Positions 18,065-27,378 of a stretch of DNA of 64,000 nt are shown piece by piece. Source of the stretch: an uncultured Bacteroidota bacterium (GTDB lineage Bacteria; Bacteroidota; Bacteroidia; B-17B0; Aurantibacillaceae); assembly GCA_903834765.1 (NCBI GenBank), contig CAILKE010000072.1, forward strand, positions 1-64,000, written 5' to 3'. Both the position numbers and the translations under genes were made by a program. Below the pieces are notes generated by a model, which searched no databases, had not been told where the DNA came from, and worked only from the letters and a program-made list of their open reading frames with translations. The stretch's first letter is position 1. Every line of letters begins with the position of its first letter.

Positions 18065-20626
18065 ATGAAAAAGATAATAGCAATTGTAGTTTTTGCCACG
18101 AGTTTAATATTTCAATTAACGGCTCAAACACAAATTAGAGTAAAAGAAAATGCTCACGAAGGTGGCGTATCTGCTTTATGTTTAGGTAACAATGGAGAGA
18201 CCGCTATTACAGCTGGTGAAGATTTAAAAACCTTTGTTTGGAATATAAACACTGGCGAAAAATTAAAAGGAGCCTTAAAATTTGCAGATAAAATTACTGC
18301 TGTTGCTATCAATGGCAATAGTAAATTTTATGTGTCTGGCAGTAATGATATGCGCCTGAGAGTAGTAGATATAGAACAAGGTATTCCTACACGAGTTATG
18401 GCAGAGCACACTGCTGCAATTACAGCCGTATGTTTTAATCCAATAAATGATTTTATTGCGAGTGCTGGAAAAGATAATTTGATTAAAATTTGGGATAATA
18501 GTAAAAGTAAAACTTCAATTAAGACTTTATCAGGTAATGAAAAAGAAATTAATGCTTTAGTGTTTGCTCCAGATGGAAAAAAATTATTTTCGGGTTCTGC
18601 AGATGATCAAATTAAAATTTGGGACGCTACTTCTTGGGAATTACAAAAAACAATTTCTGCCGAAAGTAAAGGTGTTATTGTATTATCAATGAGTTCGGAC
18701 GGCACACTATTAGCAAGTGGCGGTTTAAATGGCATGGTGAAATTATGGAATGCTTTTTCTGGTGAATTAATATCTGAAGTCAAAGCATTTAAAAACTCGA
18801 TTTCGTCTATCAGTATAAGTGCAGATAGTAAATATGTATTTATCTCATCAACTGAGAAAAAGATTGTAATTTATAATATAGGTGATAAAAAGATTGAAAA
18901 AGAATTAGCTGCTCATGATAATGAAATAACGGGAGTTGCTGTAAGTAGTAAAGGTGATATGTTGATTACCGTCAGTAAAGATGCTACCATGAAAACATGG
19001 GATATTAGTAATTTGAAAATAGGAAAAGCAAAATTCGCTGCCTCATCAGAGGTTCCTGAATTAAGTATAAATAGTATAAATATAAAAGATGCCAATAATA
19101 ACGGTATTATTGAACCAGGAGAAAAAGCAAATTTAGTTTTCACTGTAAAAAATTCAGGAAAAGGAGTTGCCTTTAATGTATCAGCTAAGCTAAAACAAAG
19201 TAATACTAGCTTAGATGTAAAATTTAATGAAACAGCAAATATTGGCAATATTGATAATAATAAAAAACAAGAAGTTAGTATTCCGTTAAGCGTGGCAGCT
19301 GATGTTGAACAAGGCTCTGGAACTTTTGAAATTGTTGTACAAGATGCAAATTCACAAAGTGTTGTTTCTAGTAAATATAATTTTCAAATTGGTGGCTCCA
19401 CAAATTACAGTTACATCATGGTGATGGGTCAAACATTTAGTTCTGCAACTGGCAAAGCAACTATCGGAGCTCCTATTAGTACTAAATTAAAAATTAAAAA
19501 TGTAGCTAAAACAGAAGCTAAAAACATCAAAGTCAATTTCTTATTACCTGAAAATGTTGTAGCGGTAAATAAATTATTTGAAGTAATTCCATCTATAGCT
19601 AGTGGCGAAGAAAAGGAAATTGTATTAGATTTTTATGCGAATCAAAACTATAAAAAAACAGATATTAATATTGGATTAGATATTGAAGGCGCAGCTTATT
19701 CAAATGCTAAAGAAATTATTTTAAAAGTAAAATTAAATGAAGCATTGCCTTTGGGCGAAGATTATACCAAAGCAGTGGAGCAAGAACAAGTGGCTTTGCA
19801 AGAAAATACAACTAATTCTTCATCTGAAGAAACATTATACCGTGGCGGCTCGGGGCCAATGAAAGGTTTAAATGTAAATAAACCAAAAGAAATGGTAGTT
19901 GGCAAATACTATGCATTAATTATCGGCATTGATAAATACAAGGCACCTTGGAATGCTCTAATAAATGCAGTAAATGATGCCAAAGCAATAGAAACAGCAT
20001 TACGAACACAATATAAATTTGATGCATTTAAAACCCTATATAACGAGCAAGCTAACAGAGAAGCTATTATTACAGAACTAGAATGGTTAGTAGCCAATGC
20101 AAAAGAAAATGATAATGTGTTCGTTTTTTATTCGGGGCATGGCGAATATAAAAAAGAGTTAGGCAAAGGTTATTGGGTTCCTGTTGATGCAGTGACATCT
20201 TCAACATCAAAATATATTTCAAACTCTGATTTGCAAACTTATATCAATGGTATTAAATCTAAACACACGCTATTAGTTTCCGATGCTTGTTTTAGTGGAG
20301 ATATTTTTAGAGGGAATACCGTTTCGGTTCCATTTGAAGAATCAGAAAAATATTACAAAGAAGTTCATAGTTTAGTTTCGCGCCAGGCAATTACCTCTGG
20401 TGGTATTGAACCTGTTATGGATGGCGGAAAAGATGGACACTCCGTATTTACTTATTATTTTTTAAAATCATTAAATGATAATAAATCAAAGTATTTTGAT
20501 GCTAGTCAGATTTATACAAAAATAAAAATACCTGTAATTAATAACTCCGAACAAACGCCAAAATTATCACCAATAAAAAATGCTGGTGATGAAGGTGGGC
20601 AGTTTATATTTATTCGCAAAATGTAA
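18065..20626 (+). CDS. Exported WD40-caspase (peptidase C14) fusion
   Basis: 853 residues. The signal peptide is about 1-20 (LIFQLTAQ). A seven-bladed WD40 propeller spans about 28-318, with repeated IKIWD/VKLWN blade ends. Two immunoglobulin-like CARDB-type domains follow: the first at about 330-445 opens with an acidic DANNNGIIEPGE loop, the second spans about 450-560. The C-terminal domain (about 613-850) is a caspase/metacaspase fold: YALIIGIDKY, then YSGHG with catalytic His692, and SDACFSG with catalytic Cys742, so the dyad is intact. Bacterial caspases with WD40 are usually cytoplasmic; here the signal peptide predicts periplasmic or outer-membrane location. Substrate unknown; metacaspases usually cut after Arg/Lys. 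It sits between the OmpA/PD40 gene (14 bp) and the SpoIIE sensor (3 bp), implying one operon. Confidence 0.9.
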   Translation: MKKIIAIVVFATSLIFQLTAQTQIRVKENAHEGGVSALCLGNNGETAITAGEDLKTFVWNINTGEKLKGALKFADKITAVAINGNSKFYVSGSNDMRLRVVDIEQGIPTRVMAEHTAAITAVCFNPINDFIASAGKDNLIKIWDNSKSKTSIKTLSGNEKEINALVFAPDGKKLFSGSADDQIKIWDATSWELQKTISAESKGVIVLSMSSDGTLLASGGLNGMVKLWNAFSGELISEVKAFKNSISSISISADSKYVFISSTEKKIVIYNIGDKKIEKELAAHDNEITGVAVSSKGDMLITVSKDATMKTWDISNLKIGKAKFAASSEVPELSINSINIKDANNNGIIEPGEKANLVFTVKNSGKGVAFNVSAKLKQSNTSLDVKFNETANIGNIDNNKKQEVSIPLSVAADVEQGSGTFEIVVQDANSQSVVSSKYNFQIGGSTNYSYIMVMGQTFSSATGKATIGAPISTKLKIKNVAKTEAKNIKVNFLLPENVVAVNKLFEVIPSIASGEEKEIVLDFYANQNYKKTDINIGLDIEGAAYSNAKEIILKVKLNEALPLGEDYTKAVEQEQVALQENTTNSSSEETLYRGGSGPMKGLNVNKPKEMVVGKYYALIIGIDKYKAPWNALINAVNDAKAIETALRTQYKFDAFKTLYNEQANREAIITELEWLVANAKENDNVFVFYSGHGEYKKELGKGYWVPVDAVTSSTSKYISNSDLQTYINGIKSKHTLLVSDACFSGDIFRGNTVSVPFEESEKYYKEVHSLVSRQAITSGGIEPVMDGGKDGHSVFTYYFLKSLNDNKSKYFDASQIYTKIKIPVINNSEQTPKLSPIKNAGDEGGQFIFIRKM

Positions 20627-20629
20627 GCG

Positions 20630-23600
20630 ATGAGCTATCCTTTAAAAACAACCGTTTATTATGTTGTGCTAGTTATTGTATTGTCGATAACAGCATTAAA
20701 TGCTCAGATTAACAATTTTAAAAAATGGACTATTAGAGAGGGGCTCTCTCAATCCGATGCATATTCAATTACGCAGGATCACCGCGGCTATTTATGGATT
20801 GGTACTAGTGCTGGAATCTCTATTTTTGATGGTAAAACATTTGTAAACTATGCAAAAAAAGATGGTTTATGTGGTAATGTCATTAGAGCTATTTTCGAAG
20901 ATTCGAAAAAACGAATCTGGCTTGCTTCAGAAAATGGTGTATCTGTTTATGATGGAAAAAAATTCACACGAATTAATCAAGAACAAGGATTTAAAGGACA
21001 CAGCGCCACAGCTATAACAGAACTTCAAAACAAAATTTTTGTATCAACGGATGATGGTGGTATCAATATTATTTCTTATTCAACAAATGGAAAATATAAA
21101 ATTAATTATTTGAGCGATGAAAATGGTTTATCATCAAATACAATTTTTTCTTTAATAACAGATAAACATAATCGCATTTGGGCTGCAACCTTTGGAGGCG
21201 GAATCAATGTTATTTCTTTTAGCAATAACAAACCAACCGTTCAAGTATTTAAAGGATTTGACAAAATCCCCAGTGATAATTTATACGCTTTGAATATTGA
21301 TGATGATGAAAATTTATGGATTAGTGCCGAAGAAGTTGGAGTTTTAAAAATTAAGGTAACCCAATTTTTAAACAATAATTATAGCTATCAATTTTTAAAT
21401 GATAAAAATGGATTAACTTCTAAAACTATTTGGTGTATTTTGACAGCTAAAAATAATGAGGTTTGGTTTGGAACTTTAGACAATGGAATTTATAGACTAA
21501 AAGACGAAAAAATTATTCAATACAGTGTTAATGAAGGATTAAATGGAAATCAAGTTCTCTCATTTTTTCAAGACCAGAACCGCCATGTTTGGATAGGCAT
21601 GCAGGGAGAAGGACTTGCGATGCTTCAAGGCGATTATTTTTCTCATTATTCAAAAAATAATGGATTATCTGATAATAAAGTGCAGGCTATTGTTAAAGAT
21701 AATTTTCAAAATTATTGGTTGGCAACTTCCGAAGGTGGATTAATTAATATGAAATTAGAAAATGGGAAGCCAACATTTACCGTATATAACGAATCATTAG
21801 GCCTTCCTACAAATGAATTAAGCTGCTTAGCATTTGGCAATACTACAAATACTAATTTATGGATAGGAACAAATGAAAAAGGAATTGTGAAATTTGACGG
21901 TAAAAATTTCACAAACTACACCACCAATAATGACCTTTCAAATAACAGCGTATACTCTATCTGTGTTGATGATAAAGGAATTGTTTGGTGCGGTACAGCC
22001 GATGGAATAAGCAGATTTGATGGTGTAAAATTTTTAAATGTTTCTACTGAAAAAATGTTGATGCAAAATGAAGGTGTTAAATCTATAGTTTGCGATAAAA
22101 CAGGAAATGTTTGGTTTGCAACTGCAGGTGGAATAGCAAGGTATGGAGGAAATGAAAAACTCAGAACATTTGATGAGGTGGAGGGATTAAAGTTTAAAGA
22201 TGTCAATTCATTAGCGGTTGATAAAAATGATCATATTTGGATTGGCACTAATGGAGGAGGTATTTATAAATTTGATAAAAAGAAAAATGACAGCCTTGCA
22301 ATTAGTAACGAGTTAAATGAAATGCAATTGAGTTCAGGCATTATAAAATCGATGGTGTTTTTAAATGATTCAACTTTAATAGCAGGAACATTTAAAGGTT
22401 TCGACAGAATAACTTTTGATAAAAACTTTAAAGTAAAGTCAGTGGTTAATTATAATGCAAATGATGGCTTCATTGGTCAGGAATGTAATGAAAACGCACT
22501 ATTTTTAGATACAGATCAAACAGTATGGTTTGGCACAGTAAAAGGATTAACGAAGTATATTCCAAATAAAGAACTTCACTCAAAATTATCTCCTACTTTA
22601 GAAATAACTGATATTCAACTATTTTATAAATCTATCAATTGGCTTGAAAAAGGAGAAAAACTTTTGAGTTGGGAAAACTCACCAAGTAAAAGTATTTTCT
22701 CTCACTCGGAAAACCATTTAACGTTTAAATTTAATGCAGCTGTTTTAGATAATCCTGAAAAACTATTATACTCTTATATTTTAGAAGGAAAGGAAACGCA
22801 ATGGTCGCCTGCAAAACCAAATGCAGAAATCACCTATTCTGGATTAGAACCAGGCAAATATATTTTTAAGGTAAGAGCTATTGATGCGACTGCTATTTGG
22901 TCAGAGCCACAAACGTTTAGTTTCGAAATTACTCCACCTTGGTATAAAACAAAAATATTTTATATTTCCTCAATTTTATTATTAATCATTTCTATTGTTT
23001 CTTATGTTAAGTGGCGCGAAAAAAAATTGGTCAAAGAGAAACAAAATTTAGAAAGGATAGTAGATGAAAAAACGCTTGAAATTCGAGAGCAAAAAGAAGA
23101 TATTGCGCATAAACATAAAGAGATTACTGATAGTATTAATTATGCTGAACGAATTCAACGAAGTTTTTTGGCAACTAATCAAATTTTAGATACTAATTTG
23201 AAAGATTATTTTGTGTTCTTTAAACCAAAAGATGTTGTTAGTGGTGATTTTTATTGGGCCGATACCTTGCCAAATGGAAACTTCATACTGGTAACTGCTG
23301 ATAGTACTGGCCATGGCGTACCTGGAGCTATTATGAGTTTATTAAACATTACAAGTTTGGAAAAAGCTATAGAACATTTAACAAATCCCGCAGCGATATT
23401 AAATCATACTCGTAAAACTATTATTACGCGTTTAAAAAAAGATGGAAGTGCTGAAGGTGGAAAGGATGGAATGGACTGTTGTGCAATGGTATTTGATTTT
23501 AAAAATAAAAAACTATTTGTAGCTGCTGCCAATAATCCAATATGGATTGTCAGAAAAAAGATTATTGATAATTCTGAAGATTATAATTATGAGTTAATTG

Positions 23601-23902
23601 AGATTAAATCAGACAAAATGCCAGTAGGTAAGCATGACAGAGATCAAGAATCATTTGCGCTTCATGAAATTGGTTTAATGGAAGGAGACATTATTTATTC
23701 TTTAACAGATGGTTTCCCTGATCAATTTGGTGGTGAAAAAGGAAAGAAATTCATGAGTAAAAATCTTAAACAATTATTATTGCAAAACGCTTTCCAAACA
23801 ATGAATGAGCAAAAACAAATACTAGAAAAAACCTTCTCAAATTGGTTAGGTAACTTAGAGCAAATTGACGATGTGACTGTATTTGGAGTTAAGATAAACT
23901 AA
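20630..23902 (+). CDS. Two-component-regulator propeller sensor with SpoIIE/PP2C phosphatase output
   Basis: 1090 residues. A short N-terminal hydrophobic signal (to about residue 25, LNAQ) is followed by about 650 residues of Reg_prop repeats (DHRGYLWIGTSAGIS, NHIWIGTNGGGIYKF and others) forming extracytoplasmic propellers. A Y_Y_Y domain follows (about 690-765, SYILEGKETQW), then one membrane segment (about 772-795), a coiled coil (about 800-845) and a cytoplasmic SpoIIE-type PP2C phosphatase (about 855-1090). Metal-binding aspartates are visible in SGDFYWAD, TADSTGHG and SLTDGFPDQ. In Bacteroidota this sensor architecture is normally coupled to a histidine kinase; here the output is a Ser/Thr phosphatase, which in partner-switching systems acts on an anti-sigma antagonist. 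No such partner is adjacent. ATG is 3 bp after the caspase stop. Confidence 0.9.
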   Translation: MSYPLKTTVYYVVLVIVLSITALNAQINNFKKWTIREGLSQSDAYSITQDHRGYLWIGTSAGISIFDGKTFVNYAKKDGLCGNVIRAIFEDSKKRIWLASENGVSVYDGKKFTRINQEQGFKGHSATAITELQNKIFVSTDDGGINIISYSTNGKYKINYLSDENGLSSNTIFSLITDKHNRIWAATFGGGINVISFSNNKPTVQVFKGFDKIPSDNLYALNIDDDENLWISAEEVGVLKIKVTQFLNNNYSYQFLNDKNGLTSKTIWCILTAKNNEVWFGTLDNGIYRLKDEKIIQYSVNEGLNGNQVLSFFQDQNRHVWIGMQGEGLAMLQGDYFSHYSKNNGLSDNKVQAIVKDNFQNYWLATSEGGLINMKLENGKPTFTVYNESLGLPTNELSCLAFGNTTNTNLWIGTNEKGIVKFDGKNFTNYTTNNDLSNNSVYSICVDDKGIVWCGTADGISRFDGVKFLNVSTEKMLMQNEGVKSIVCDKTGNVWFATAGGIARYGGNEKLRTFDEVEGLKFKDVNSLAVDKNDHIWIGTNGGGIYKFDKKKNDSLAISNELNEMQLSSGIIKSMVFLNDSTLIAGTFKGFDRITFDKNFKVKSVVNYNANDGFIGQECNENALFLDTDQTVWFGTVKGLTKYIPNKELHSKLSPTLEITDIQLFYKSINWLEKGEKLLSWENSPSKSIFSHSENHLTFKFNAAVLDNPEKLLYSYILEGKETQWSPAKPNAEITYSGLEPGKYIFKVRAIDATAIWSEPQTFSFEITPPWYKTKIFYISSILLLIISIVSYVKWREKKLVKEKQNLERIVDEKTLEIREQKEDIAHKHKEITDSINYAERIQRSFLATNQILDTNLKDYFVFFKPKDVVSGDFYWADTLPNGNFILVTADSTGHGVPGAIMSLLNITSLEKAIEHLTNPAAILNHTRKTIITRLKKDGSAEGGKDGMDCCAMVFDFKNKKLFVAAANNPIWIVRKKIIDNSEDYNYELIEIKSDKMPVGKHDRDQESFALHEIGLMEGDIIYSLTDGFPDQFGGEKGKKFMSKNLKQLLLQNAFQTMNEQKQILEKTFSNWLGNLEQIDDVTVFGVKIN

Positions 23903-23924
23903 TTTAGAATAGCTTGTTGAATAT

Positions 23925-25223
23925 TTAATTTTTTCTCATCGAATTCAACCGTCTGATAGCAACAAGTTGATCATAATAAGTACCTCTTTGTCTATGATAT
24001 ACATATATAGCATAATCATTTTCAGTTTCCCAGTGGCTGCCTTCGGTTAATGTTTCATCTCCAGCTTTTTGTTTGTCTTTTAAAAATACAAAGGTATAAT
24101 TGTAATAGCCTTGTTTCATAAGGATATCACATTCGTACCCAAAGCGTTTGTAATTATAAGTCATTCTATTTGATTTACCCAATCGCCAATCAGTCAATTT
24201 ACCTAATACATAAAAATTACCCTCGCTTTGGGCATTATCGTATGCTAAAAAGAAATGAACCATTACATAATCGGCTTCTGAATCAGGGCTTCCTAATGCA
24301 TCTTGATTTTTAATTAAATAACCACCATTCAAATCATTATAAAAAGAATAGCCTTTATAAGAACGAGGTTCATCTCTTTTGAGAACTAGGTTATATTTAT
24401 AAGAGCTGTCTTTGTAAATAGATTCAACTCTTTCGGTATATGTTCGTAACGAACGCGTATCAAAATACCTAAATTCATTTCCGCCTGTAAAAGTTGATTT
24501 ATCATCTAAGGAATAGGTTAATTGACGAGGCTCTACAAATGTTGGCTTAATATTATTAATAGCATTATCCCAACGGTTATTTTGAGTTATTATTACTTTT
24601 AAATCGGTAAAAGGGTTCGTTAATTCATAAGCTCCATTTAGTATAGAAAATTCTATATGTTGTTTTTCGTATTGCTCATCGTTACCAATGGCTTGGCGTA
24701 TGTTAGCCATTACTGTAATTTTATCTTCAAAAATCATAAAGCGTTTTGTGAGTATTAACTTATCTTTATTATTATCTAAATACACATAAACAATGTAGTT
24801 ACCAGATTTAGAGAACTGCATATTGGCTTGTGGAAATAATATAGAGTAATGCGTATACTTTTGGAGTGTTACTGTTGAATATGCGAAATTTAAAATATTA
24901 GCTTCGTAAAAGCCTACCATGTATTCTGAGCTCATTAAATCAGACGGCTCCCAATTAGCATTGCAATGCACAAAACTGATGGAGTAATTTTTTTTATCTG
25001 CATCTAAATCATCAAAACTCAATTCTAATTTTTCAGCACCATTTAAAGGTAGGATTGCTGCTGCATTGTCCCAAGAAGATTCATGTAATAAGGCTGTTTT
25101 AATATTTGATTTATAAACCCAGTCTTCATAGCGAAGCTGATCGTCGTTTACATAATCATCTTGACAAAAAATGGGTAATCCGTATATTGTTAAATAAAGA
25201 AAAAATAGTTTAAAATGAGTCAT
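23925..25223 (-). CDS. T9SS plug protein (DUF5103 family)
   Basis: 432 residues with a signal peptide (LTIYGLPIFCQ) and a beta-rich body: GAEKLELSFDDLDADKKNYS, HCNANWEPSDLMSSEYMVGF, FEDKITVMANIRQAIGNDEQ and the C-terminal VLGKLTDWRLGKSNRMTYN are landmarks of DUF5103. This family includes the plug that closes the periplasmic side of the SprA translocon in the type IX secretion system. Its presence fits the many sorting-domain proteins in the window. It converges on the SpoIIE sensor gene with only 22 bp between stops. It stands alone rather than in a T9SS operon. Confidence 0.85.
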   Translation of the reverse strand: MTHFKLFFLYLTIYGLPIFCQDDYVNDDQLRYEDWVYKSNIKTALLHESSWDNAAAILPLNGAEKLELSFDDLDADKKNYSISFVHCNANWEPSDLMSSEYMVGFYEANILNFAYSTVTLQKYTHYSILFPQANMQFSKSGNYIVYVYLDNNKDKLILTKRFMIFEDKITVMANIRQAIGNDEQYEKQHIEFSILNGAYELTNPFTDLKVIITQNNRWDNAINNIKPTFVEPRQLTYSLDDKSTFTGGNEFRYFDTRSLRTYTERVESIYKDSSYKYNLVLKRDEPRSYKGYSFYNDLNGGYLIKNQDALGSPDSEADYVMVHFFLAYDNAQSEGNFYVLGKLTDWRLGKSNRMTYNYKRFGYECDILMKQGYYNYTFVFLKDKQKAGDETLTEGSHWETENDYAIYVYHRQRGTYYDQLVAIRRLNSMRKN

Positions 25224-25285
25224 CTTGTTTTAACTGATGTTTGTTGAATAGTAGTAAAGAAATATAATTTAAAATTAAACTAAAT

Positions 25286-26023
25286 CTACTGCTTAATTAA
25301 ATCACCTGTACTATTTTTTGTTAAATTGACAGTTTTTGGATTGCCACTATAATAAACATTTCCTGATTGATCTATAACTACATCCATTAAACCATTTTGA
25401 GGTGCATTTACATATGCTTTACCTATAGAAACACTGTGCAGATAAACGTAATTGGCTACTTGTAAGTCAGAGGCATATAAAAAATTAGTTCCTGTGTAAT
25501 CATTTTCTAAACTGTTAGTGGTACCTGATAAATATATATCACCGTTTCCGTGAGCACTTGCTCTAATAGTGCCTGTGTTAACATTTAAAATAATATCACC
25601 GGAACTGCCTGTTCTAAAAGTAATAAGATCTTGAGTTATGGTATTAATTGATTCAATATTTCCTATTCCACTATTTAATAGATATTTAAAATAAGGTGCG
25701 GTAATATAAACTTTAATTTTTTCGTCATAGCCTCTCACCCAGTTACAACGGTTATTGTTAAATACTCTAAGTGTTTCTCCATCTAATTCTGTTTTGATAA
25801 GTGATTGTAAATTTTTGCCTGCCTCTATCCTCACTTCAAATTCGCTACCTTGAGCGACATATAAATCCATTTTATCTTTAAGTTCTATGCAATTAAAATC
25901 TACAATATCTCTATAGGTTGCTATATGTGCGCCAGATGATTTAATACAATCACACATATTTTCTTTTTTACATGAAAAGAAAATAAAGCAAATAATAACT
26001 GTCAAAATAAATTTATAGTTCAT
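25286..26023 (-). CDS. GIN-domain (DUF2807) lipoprotein
   Basis: 245 residues with a lipoprotein signal (VIICFIFFSC, lipid Cys about 18). The mature protein is a right-handed beta-helix-like GIN domain: FNCIELKDKMDLYVAQG at the start, then stacked SGIGNI, GSSGDI, GNGDIYLSG and QSGNVYYSG turns. Such domains (putative auto-transporter adhesin head GIN) are common in Bacteroidota as surface or periplasmic lipoproteins of unknown role. Its start overlaps the end of the PagL-like gene by 11 bp, so the two are cotranscribed. Confidence 0.85.
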   Translation of the reverse strand: MNYKFILTVIICFIFFSCKKENMCDCIKSSGAHIATYRDIVDFNCIELKDKMDLYVAQGSEFEVRIEAGKNLQSLIKTELDGETLRVFNNNRCNWVRGYDEKIKVYITAPYFKYLLNSGIGNIESINTITQDLITFRTGSSGDIILNVNTGTIRASAHGNGDIYLSGTTNSLENDYTGTNFLYASDLQVANYVYLHSVSIGKAYVNAPQNGLMDVVIDQSGNVYYSGNPKTVNLTKNSTGDLIKQ

Positions 26024-27149
26024 GTGATTTTTTCTTTTTTAAGCTAAAACGATATCCTATACCATAATCAAAATGTGCTGCAACTGCCCAATGTGATTTC
26101 ATTGTAAAGTTAAACATTAAGCCATTTTTACAATAATATCTAATACCTATGCGGTGAAAAATAGGACCATCTTCCTTTGGTTTAGAAATAGCATAGTAAC
26201 CCATTTCAATAGGTAAACTTATGCGGCCAATATTATAGGCATAACAAGCCTTTACCCCTAATTGAACCAAATCGAGCCAACTTTGAGCAGGATGGCCAGA
26301 AGTTTTTAAATGGTATTCGTTTTGTAAATCATAATTTACATCAAATCCGGCACCCCACTTATGGGTATTGCGAACATTGTAATAATAATTAACTCCAAAA
26401 GTATTTGAAAAATATTTAGTTCCTGTAGCTGGTTCATGCTCATTGAAGCCAGCCGCATCCCATATTAAAATTTCATGCTTGCTTTTCCATGTGGGAGAAG
26501 AATCTTGTAATGCCACTTTTGTAACTTCTCCATTTAGTTTATATGTTAAACCTAAATTGAGTGATACAACATTCAATCCTAAATTAGGCACTTGACTTCG
26601 TCCATTAGATGCATGAGAAAATGACAAACCTGGCTCTAACCTTAACTTATTACTTAACTTTAAATGCCACAAAACTTTCCATTGAACAAAAGTGTTTAAA
26701 TGGCTACCAATAGCGATGTTTTTTGGATCGGTATTAATATCAAATTTTTTATTAAGATAAGAAACTCCCCAACAAATTCGAACAACTGGGCGCGATGCTC
26801 TAACTTTTTTATTTAAAGGGATTTCGATATAAGGAGATAAAGCAAAACAATAGCCTAATTGTTTTGGATTTGAAAAATCGATTATATTTAATGATAAACC
26901 AACTTCCGGAAAATTATTTTCATGATGCCAACGTTTTGTCCCGGTGGTAGGTTTCACAAAATCAATTTCTATACCTGGAATGTAGCCTTTTACTAAATTA
27001 CCGATCGTACTTTTATGTTCGAAAATAAATCCATAAGAGGGTGCTACTTTAATATAAAAATCTTTTGTACCAGTCATTTTTTTCTGAGAAAAAACAACCA
27101 ATGAGTAAATTATAAGATAGTATGTTAATAGATTTTTCAACGGATTCAA
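26013..27149 (-). CDS. PagL-like acyloxyacyl hydrolase (lipid A 3-O-deacylase family)
   Basis: An outer-membrane beta-barrel with a signal peptide ending at VVFSQ. The core motif is FSHASNGRSQVPNLGLNV, where the His and Ser match the PagL catalytic His-X-Ser; residue spacing and the following strand pattern fit Bacteroidota acyloxyacyl hydrolases. At 378 aa it is longer than PagL, with an extra C-terminal barrel portion (KACYAYNIGRISLPIEMGYY). It would trim an acyl chain from lipid A in the outer leaflet. No ATG fits: the frame starts at TTG 27149, and a second TTG at 27140 would give a more typical MKNLLTYYL signal. It forms a pair with the GIN lipoprotein. Confidence 0.75.
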   Translation of the reverse strand: MNPLKNLLTYYLIIYSLVVFSQKKMTGTKDFYIKVAPSYGFIFEHKSTIGNLVKGYIPGIEIDFVKPTTGTKRWHHENNFPEVGLSLNIIDFSNPKQLGYCFALSPYIEIPLNKKVRASRPVVRICWGVSYLNKKFDINTDPKNIAIGSHLNTFVQWKVLWHLKLSNKLRLEPGLSFSHASNGRSQVPNLGLNVVSLNLGLTYKLNGEVTKVALQDSSPTWKSKHEILIWDAAGFNEHEPATGTKYFSNTFGVNYYYNVRNTHKWGAGFDVNYDLQNEYHLKTSGHPAQSWLDLVQLGVKACYAYNIGRISLPIEMGYYAISKPKEDGPIFHRIGIRYYCKNGLMFNFTMKSHWAVAAHFDYGIGYRFSLKKKKSHEL

Positions 27150-27378
27150 AAATAATTATAAAATCTTAATGATACGCATTTAAAAAAGTGTCCTATTTGA
27201 TTTTTAACAAATAAAAAAAATTACATCATTCATTCAAGATTAAAAATTTAAAATGTTGAATAAATGTTTATATAAATCAGTTATAAAATGCTTGTAAAAT
27301 GCTAGTTTAAAGCTAAACTTGCTAATTACAGTGCTAATTAAACTTTATGCAAAATGTTAATGATACAAATTTTATAAT

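Noticed and set aside
27150-27378. Search for a tRNA or small RNA in the 229-bp divergent gap
   Set aside because: No cloverleaf, hairpin with T run or clear promoter match was found.
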